A DNA stretch of 64,000 nucleotides from Occultella glacieicola (GTDB taxonomy: Bacteria; Actinomycetota; Actinomycetes; Actinomycetales; Beutenbergiaceae), in the NCBI RefSeq assembly GCF_004353825.1, contig NZ_SMNA01000005.1:186001-250000 (forward strand), given 5' to 3'. A model generated the notes under the pieces. That model saw only the letters and a program-made list of their open reading frames with translations. It did not search any database and was not told the origin of the DNA. This document shows, piece by piece, positions 59,732-64,000 of the stretch. Positions within the stretch are counted from its first letter, which is position 1. Each line of letters begins with the position of its first letter. The position numbers and the translations under genes were made by a program.

Positions 59732-60727
59732 TCAGAAGATCCGGTTCGACACCTCCGCGGGCGCCAGCAGCAACTCCTTCAATTCGTCGTCGACCTTGAG
59801 CAGGGTCAGCGAGGCGCCGGCCATGTCCAGGGAGGTGCAGTACTCGCCCACGTAGCTGCGGAACACCGAGATGCCCTGGTCCGCGAGCTTGCGGTGGGCG
59901 ATCCCGTAGAGCAGGTACTGCTCGCTGATCGGGGTGCCCCCGAGTCCGTTGATCATCAGGGCGACCTCGTCGCCGGAGGAGTACGGCAGGTCCGGCACCA
60001 CCGCGTCGAGCAGGATGTCGACGATCTCGTCGGCCGTCGCGAGCTTGACCCGTTCCCGGCCCGGTTCGCCGTGGATGCCGATGCCGACCTCCATCTCGTC
60101 GTCACCGATCTCGAACAGGGGGGTGCCGCGCTCGGGCGGCGTGCAGGAGGTGAGCGCGATGCCCATGCTGCGCACGGACGCGATCACCTTCTCCCCGATC
60201 CGGACCAGTTCCTCCAGCTCGGCGCCGTTCTCCGACGCGGCCCCGGTGGCCTTGATGACGAAGAAGTTGCCGGCCACCCCGCGACGCCCGACGGTCCAGG
60301 TGGAGTCCTTGACCGCGACGTCATCGTCGACGAGCAGGGCACCGACCTTCATGCCGTCGGCCTCGCACATCTCCTTGGCCATCTCCCAGGCGGTGCGGTC
60401 GCCGGTGTAGTTGTTGACCAGGTGCAGGATGCCCTTGGGCGAGTAGAGCAACTTGGACGTCTCGTAGACGAACTCCACGGGAGGTCCCGCGAACACGTCA
60501 CCGGGGCACGCGCCGTCGAGCATTCCCTTCCCGACGATCATGGTGTGCGCGGGCTCGTGACCCGAGCCGGATCCCTGGATGATGCTGACCTTGTTCTCGA
60601 AGGGTGCGTCGGCCCGGTAGATGAGGTTGTAGCGGGAGTCGTAGCTGAGCCCTCCCCCGCTGGCGAGCTGGATGCCGGTCAGCATCTCGGGGACGAACTG
60701 ACGTGGGTCGTTGACGAACTTCTTCAC
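59732..60727 (-). CDS. dhaK: Dihydroxyacetone kinase subunit DhaK
   Basis: 331 aa from a GTG overlapping the dhaL stop (GTGA). Family marks are VKKFVNDPRQFVPEMLTGIQ, SIIQGSGSGHEPAHTMIVGK (with the substrate-binding His of SGHEP), HLVNNYTGDRTAWEMAKEM and DEVALMINGLGGTPISEQYL. DhaK holds dihydroxyacetone (or a related ketotriose/ketotetrose) as a covalent hemiaminal while DhaL supplies phosphate. Last gene of the operon. Confidence 0.95.
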   Translation of the reverse strand: MKKFVNDPRQFVPEMLTGIQLASGGGLSYDSRYNLIYRADAPFENKVSIIQGSGSGHEPAHTMIVGKGMLDGACPGDVFAGPPVEFVYETSKLLYSPKGILHLVNNYTGDRTAWEMAKEMCEADGMKVGALLVDDDVAVKDSTWTVGRRGVAGNFFVIKATGAASENGAELEELVRIGEKVIASVRSMGIALTSCTPPERGTPLFEIGDDEMEVGIGIHGEPGRERVKLATADEIVDILLDAVVPDLPYSSGDEVALMINGLGGTPISEQYLLYGIAHRKLADQGISVFRSYVGEYCTSLDMAGASLTLLKVDDELKELLLAPAEVSNRIF

Positions 60728-61383
60728 TGTCCGGCTCCTTGCCGTGAGTCGCGCCACGCGGCGCTGATGTCCTGCAGGATCACCCCGATGGCGGTCGCCC
60801 CCGCGTCCACCGATGCGCGGCTGCGTTCGCCCGTGTAGGCGGCACGGCCACGTTTCGCGAGCATGCCCAGCGTCGCCTCCGCGGCCGTGACCGCGACGTC
60901 GGCTGCCTTCTGCACGGCGGCGACACCGCCGTCGTCGAACCCCTCGGCGATGCTGGCCTCCAGCGAGTCCACCGCCGGCACCAGCGCGTCGAGCAGGGTC
61001 TTGTCCCCCAGTTCCGCCTGTCCCCGCTGGGAGATGCCGGTGACGGCGGCCCGCAGGACCTCGATCAGTTCGGGCCCGGTGAGGCTGGTGCGGTCCCCCG
61101 CGGCGGCTGCGGCCCGCATGAACGCCGTGCCCCAGATCGGGCCGCTGACCCCGCCGACCTTGCCGGCGATCACGAAGCCGACCTTCTTCAGCACCGCGCC
61201 CACACTCGAGTGGTCGAAGGAGTCGTAGTCGGCCTGGACCACCTCGAAGCCGTTGCGCAAGGAGAACCCGAAATCGCCGTCACCGGCCACGGCGTCCAAC
61301 TGCGCGAACTCCTCCGCGTTGTCCACGATGGTCCGCGCCATCGTGCGCAGGACGAGGTCGACGTCGCCGTTCGTCTCAGTCAT
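60724..61383 (-). CDS. dhaL: Dihydroxyacetone kinase subunit DhaL
   Basis: 219 aa from the ATG preceded by AGGAGG. The ADP/Mg-binding motif LDAVAGDGDFGFSLRNGFEV (GDGD) and KVGGVSGPIWGTAFMRAAAA are DhaL signatures, along with AELGDKTLLDALVPA and KRGRAAYTGERSRASVDAGA. It contains the nucleotide and transfers phosphate to the DhaK-bound substrate. Its partner DhaM, which passes phosphate from the PTS, is not in the window. Confidence 0.95.
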   Translation of the reverse strand: MTETNGDVDLVLRTMARTIVDNAEEFAQLDAVAGDGDFGFSLRNGFEVVQADYDSFDHSSVGAVLKKVGFVIAGKVGGVSGPIWGTAFMRAAAAAGDRTSLTGPELIEVLRAAVTGISQRGQAELGDKTLLDALVPAVDSLEASIAEGFDDGGVAAVQKAADVAVTAAEATLGMLAKRGRAAYTGERSRASVDAGATAIGVILQDISAAWRDSRQGAGQ

Positions 61384-61418
61384 GCCTACCTCCTGGAACC
61401 CTTCGGTCGTTGTGCGGT

Positions 61419-62192
61419 TCACTCCAAGCAGTTGCGCAGGTCGGCGAGGGTGACGAAGGCGTCCGGCCGGGCCTGGCCCCGGTTCGCCAGGACGAGGGTG
61501 GTCTCCCCACCGGGGTCACCGAGCGAGGTGACCACCAGCACGGCTTCGTCGTTCGGCTCGTCCCGGGTGTAGCCGTTCACGGTGAGCACGCAGCGCAGAC
61601 CGGCGGCCGTGGCGGCGAGCAGTCCGTTGCGGGAGTCCTCGATCACCAGGGTCCGGCTCCGGTCCGCGCCGAGCCGTTCGAGCGCGAGCTGGTAGATGTC
61701 CGGGGCCGGTTTCTTCGCGGGCACCACGTCCCCGGCGAGGACGGCGTCGAAGGCCTCCGCCCGGCGTGGCCCGACCGCCTGGGTCAGGATGGCCCGCACG
61801 GAGGGTTCTGCGGAGGTGGAGGCGACGGCGAGTTGCCACCCGGCGTCCTGGGCGGCGGTGATGATCCGGGTGATGCCGGGCCTCGGCGGCAACGCGCCGT
61901 CGGCCACCATCTGCGTGTACCGGGCGGTCTTGTACCGGTGCCAGTCGGCGATCATCTCGGCCTGCGCGCCGGGGTCGGTGGGCAGATGGTTCTCCGCCAC
62001 GAACTCCGGGGTGAGGACGCTGGCCATCCGTTCCTTGCCTCCGGCGATCTGCAGCTTGGTGGCGTAGTCGGCCTCGCTCCAATGCAGGTCGACCCCGACG
62101 TGTTCGAACGTGGCGTTGAACGCGACCCGATGCCCGTCCCGTTCGGTGTCCGCGAGCACACCGTCGCAGTCGAAGATCAGCGTGGCGCTCAC
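61419..62192 (-). CDS. HAD-superfamily phosphatase (beta-phosphoglucomutase-like)
   Basis: 257 aa from a GTG at 62192. The HAD nucleophile motif ATLIFDCDGVLADTERDGHR (DCDGVLADT), motif II QLAVASTSAEPSVRAILTQA, and motif III/IV PAKKPAPDIYQLALERLGAD with LVIEDSRNGLLAATAAGLRC are all present. Probably dephosphorylates a sugar phosphate, or acts as a mutase, in the same pathway as the aldolase and dha genes. It overlaps the aldolase stop by 4 bp. Confidence 0.9.
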   Translation of the reverse strand: MSATLIFDCDGVLADTERDGHRVAFNATFEHVGVDLHWSEADYATKLQIAGGKERMASVLTPEFVAENHLPTDPGAQAEMIADWHRYKTARYTQMVADGALPPRPGITRIITAAQDAGWQLAVASTSAEPSVRAILTQAVGPRRAEAFDAVLAGDVVPAKKPAPDIYQLALERLGADRSRTLVIEDSRNGLLAATAAGLRCVLTVNGYTRDEPNDEAVLVVTSLGDPGGETTLVLANRGQARPDAFVTLADLRNCLE

Positions 62193-63052
62193 AAGACCTC
62201 CCAGGCCTTCCCGGCGCTGCCGAACATCCGGATGTGCTCGGCGGCCATCTCCTGCACCGCCGCGTGCTGCGCCCGGAACAACGAGGGCGGGTCGTAGGTG
62301 CCGGGGTTGGCGCTCATGTAGTCGTAGCCGGAGGACATGAACCGGATCTTCAGCGCCGTGGAGATGTTCACCTTCGCGCAGCCGCGGGCGATCAGGTCGG
62401 CGAACTGGTCCTCGCTCATCCCGGTGCCGCCGTGCAGGGCCACCGGGATCCCGGCCCGCTCGACGATGTCGGTCACCCGCTGGTTGTCCAGCGTGGGGGT
62501 GGCGCGGTACATGCCGTGGGCGTTGCCGATGGCGGGGGCGAACACGTCCACGCCGGTGGCCTCGATGAACGCCAGCGCGGTCTCCAGGCTGAGCTCGGGC
62601 GGCGGGGCGTTCCCGGTCAGGTCCTCCACCCGGGCGAACGGCTCGATCTCACCCTCGACCAGGGCGCCGTAGTCGCGAGCCTGAGCGACCACCTCGACGC
62701 ACTGGCGCTGGTTCTCCTCGACGCTCAACTTCGAACCGTCGAAGAGCACCGAGTTCCACCCCGCCCGCAGGCACGCGGTGATCAGGTCCCGGTCCGGGCA
62801 GTGGTCCAGGTGCAGCGCCACGGGCACGCTCACCGCCTCGGCCAGCTCGGCCCAGAGCACGTAGAGCACGTTCACGCCCATCGCCTCGACCGTCTTCACC
62901 GACGTCTGCACGATCAGCGGCGCCTGCAGCTCCTGAGCCGCGGCGAGCACGGCCGCCATGGTCAGGTCGTTGACCACGTTGATCGCGGCGACCCCGTAGC
63001 GCTCCTCGAACGCCCGGTCCACGATGTCCTGCGTTCGCACGATCGGCATCAT
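62189..63052 (-). CDS. Class II fructose-bisphosphate/ketose-bisphosphate aldolase
   Basis: 287 aa. VAAINVVNDLTMAAVLAAAQ and VPVALHLDHCPDRDLITACL (metal-binding H-x-D-H region) begin the barrel; SVLFDGSKLSVEENQRQCVE, VDVFAPAIGNAHGMYRATPT and IPVALHGGTGMSEDQFADLI carry the other zinc and phosphate ligands. The family splits ketose 1-phosphates or bisphosphates to DHAP and an aldehyde. Substrate could be tagatose-, fructose- or a rarer ketose phosphate. It is first structural gene after the SorC-type regulator. Confidence 0.93.
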   Translation of the reverse strand: MMPIVRTQDIVDRAFEERYGVAAINVVNDLTMAAVLAAAQELQAPLIVQTSVKTVEAMGVNVLYVLWAELAEAVSVPVALHLDHCPDRDLITACLRAGWNSVLFDGSKLSVEENQRQCVEVVAQARDYGALVEGEIEPFARVEDLTGNAPPPELSLETALAFIEATGVDVFAPAIGNAHGMYRATPTLDNQRVTDIVERAGIPVALHGGTGMSEDQFADLIARGCAKVNISTALKIRFMSSGYDYMSANPGTYDPPSLFRAQHAAVQEMAAEHIRMFGSAGKAWEVL

Positions 63053-63065
63053 CCACCTCCGGCTC

Positions 63066-64000
63066 TCATGACTCCTGCGCCCGGTCCGCCCGCGCCCCCG
63101 ACTGCAGGTTGAGGACGGCCCGGGCGTTGGGCTCGTCCACCACGAGCGCGTCGACGATGCCGGCGCGCAACACCCCGAGGATCGCCAGCGGCTTCTCCGG
63201 TCCGCACGCGACGGCCACGACGGCGGGGATGTTCCGCAGTTCAGTCAGCGACAACCCCATCACCCGTTCCGAGTGAGGCGCGGTGATCGCAGCACCCGCG
63301 GCGTCGAGGTAGGTCCCGAGCACGTCCCCGACCGCACCGCGCGCCCGCAGCCGCGCGATCTCGGCGGCGGACAGGCAGCCGGACCGCACCATGGTGCACT
63401 CGTCGTCGGTCCCGCCGATCCCCACGAGGGCCAGCGCCGCCGTCGCGGCGAGATCGAAGACGCCCCCGACGGCGTCCTGCCGGCGCAGTTGGTCCCGCAC
63501 CTGGCCGTCGGCCACGTAGGCGGGCGCATAGAGACTGTGCGCGGTGCCGTCGGCGGCGTCCGCGAGCACCCGGGCGATCTCGTTCGGGTTGGTCGGAGCG
63601 TCGACCGACGGCGATCCGCCCATCGCGCTGACGAACACGCACCCGGTGGCGGTGGGCTCCCGGAACGCGGCGGCCAGCGCGGCCAGGTCTCGCCCGTGCC
63701 CGACAGCCACCCGCTGCCCGTCCGCCAGGCGCCGCTCCAGGTACCGGGCCGCGCTGCGGCCCACCAGCGCGCGCTGCTCGGCCGGCTCCGCGGCGGCGGG
63801 CGCCACGATCGCGTGGCGGAGCCCGAAGACCTCGGCGAGGCGGTCCTCGAGGCCGAGGTCGAGCCCGCGCGGGGTGTCGATGTGGATGTCGACGACGCCG
63901 GTGGCCCGGGCCCGCTCGAGCAGCCGGCCGACCTTGGGCCGGGACAGCGCGAACTCCTCGGCGATCTGCTCCTGGGTGCGGGCGTCCACATAGGACCGGT
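63066..64000 (-). CDS. SorC/DeoR-type sugar-responsive regulator, partial at window edge
   Basis: At least 311 residues, open at the right edge of the window. The residues just before the first GTG (RSYVDARTQEQIAEEFALSR, then PKVGRLLERARATG) belong to the HTH, so the true start lies beyond the window. A sugar-phosphate-binding effector domain follows (RRLADGQRVAVGHGRDLAAL, GCVFVSAMGGSPS, ALVGIGGTDDECTMVRSGCL), as in SorC/DeoR/CggR proteins. It ends 14 bp before the aldolase gene and presumably controls the aldolase-HAD-dhaL-dhaK operon in response to a sugar phosphate. Confidence 0.9.
   Translation of the reverse strand, partial: RSYVDARTQEQIAEEFALSRPKVGRLLERARATGVVDIHIDTPRGLDLGLEDRLAEVFGLRHAIVAPAAAEPAEQRALVGRSAARYLERRLADGQRVAVGHGRDLAALAAAFREPTATGCVFVSAMGGSPSVDAPTNPNEIARVLADAADGTAHSLYAPAYVADGQVRDQLRRQDAVGGVFDLAATAALALVGIGGTDDECTMVRSGCLSAAEIARLRARGAVGDVLGTYLDAAGAAITAPHSERVMGLSLTELRNIPAVVAVACGPEKPLAILGVLRAGIVDALVVDEPNARAVLNLQSGARADRAQES

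Overview
The window is 64 kb of very GC-rich DNA with strong G/C preference at third codon positions, many GTG starts, dense 4-bp start/stop overlaps, an ABC-F ATPase and NarL-type two-component genes. This suggests a free-living high-GC Actinomycetota chromosome, probably Micrococcales-like; the exact taxon is inference. I saw no rRNA, tRNA, CRISPR array, insertion sequence or phage gene.

Layout. 1-21.3 kb is a mosaic of small units: a partial aldo/keto reductase; a TetR regulator divergent from an epoxide hydrolase; a glycan-degradation locus (GH20 hexosaminidase, large secreted lyase-like protein, DeoR/LacI-type regulator); a solitary HTH protein; a glutathionyl-hydroquinone-reductase-like enzyme; an ABC-F protein; two MFS transporters; a sensor kinase/response regulator pair; an ArsR-type regulator; and a LysR/YeiH pair.

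21.3-53.99 kb is a large exopolysaccharide (EPS) locus in several transcription units. 21334-25685 (+) holds a polysaccharide pyruvyl transferase, an FrhB-like Fe-S protein and two glycosyltransferases. 30784-25682 (-) holds a Wzx-type flippase, a beta-helix lipoprotein, an Asp/Glu racemase and an asparagine-synthetase-like protein. 32824-31319 (-) is a second beta-helix protein. fdhF, fdhD and an ABC exporter sit inside the locus (33.3-38.7 kb). 43736-38787 (-) holds nucleotide-sugar tailoring genes (two C-methyltransferases, a nucleotidyltransferase, a PIG-L deacetylase, an epimerase). 46362-43876 (-) holds a Wzz-like chain-length protein and a Wzy-like polymerase/ligase. 52889-46509 (-) holds GT4, a methyltransferase, GT2 and a large secreted protein carrying a perfect 900-bp internal duplication; a divergent GT2 follows. 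No initiating sugar-phosphate transferase is visible.

54.1-58.6 kb is a lasso-peptide cluster: PqqD-like B1, a 41-aa precursor at 54608-54733, an asparagine-synthetase-like cyclase, a transglutaminase-like B2 protease, an HPr-kinase-like protein, and a convergent nucleotidyltransferase of the type linked to phosphorylated lasso peptides. The precursor ends in Ser-Ser, as expected for C-terminal Ser phosphorylation. A methyltransferase gene follows.

59.7-64 kb is a ketose/triose catabolic operon (SorC-type regulator, class II aldolase, HAD phosphatase, DhaL, DhaK), cut at its 5' end by the window edge.

The most unexpected signal is a three-part regulatory element, TCACC-N4-GGTGA, then 19-20 bp, then TCACC-N6-TCACC. 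It has nearly fixed geometry upstream of the flippase operon, the GT4 operon and the lasso operon. In two of the three it lies exactly 23 bp before a TANNNT -10 box. This suggests one activator co-controls EPS and lasso-peptide production.
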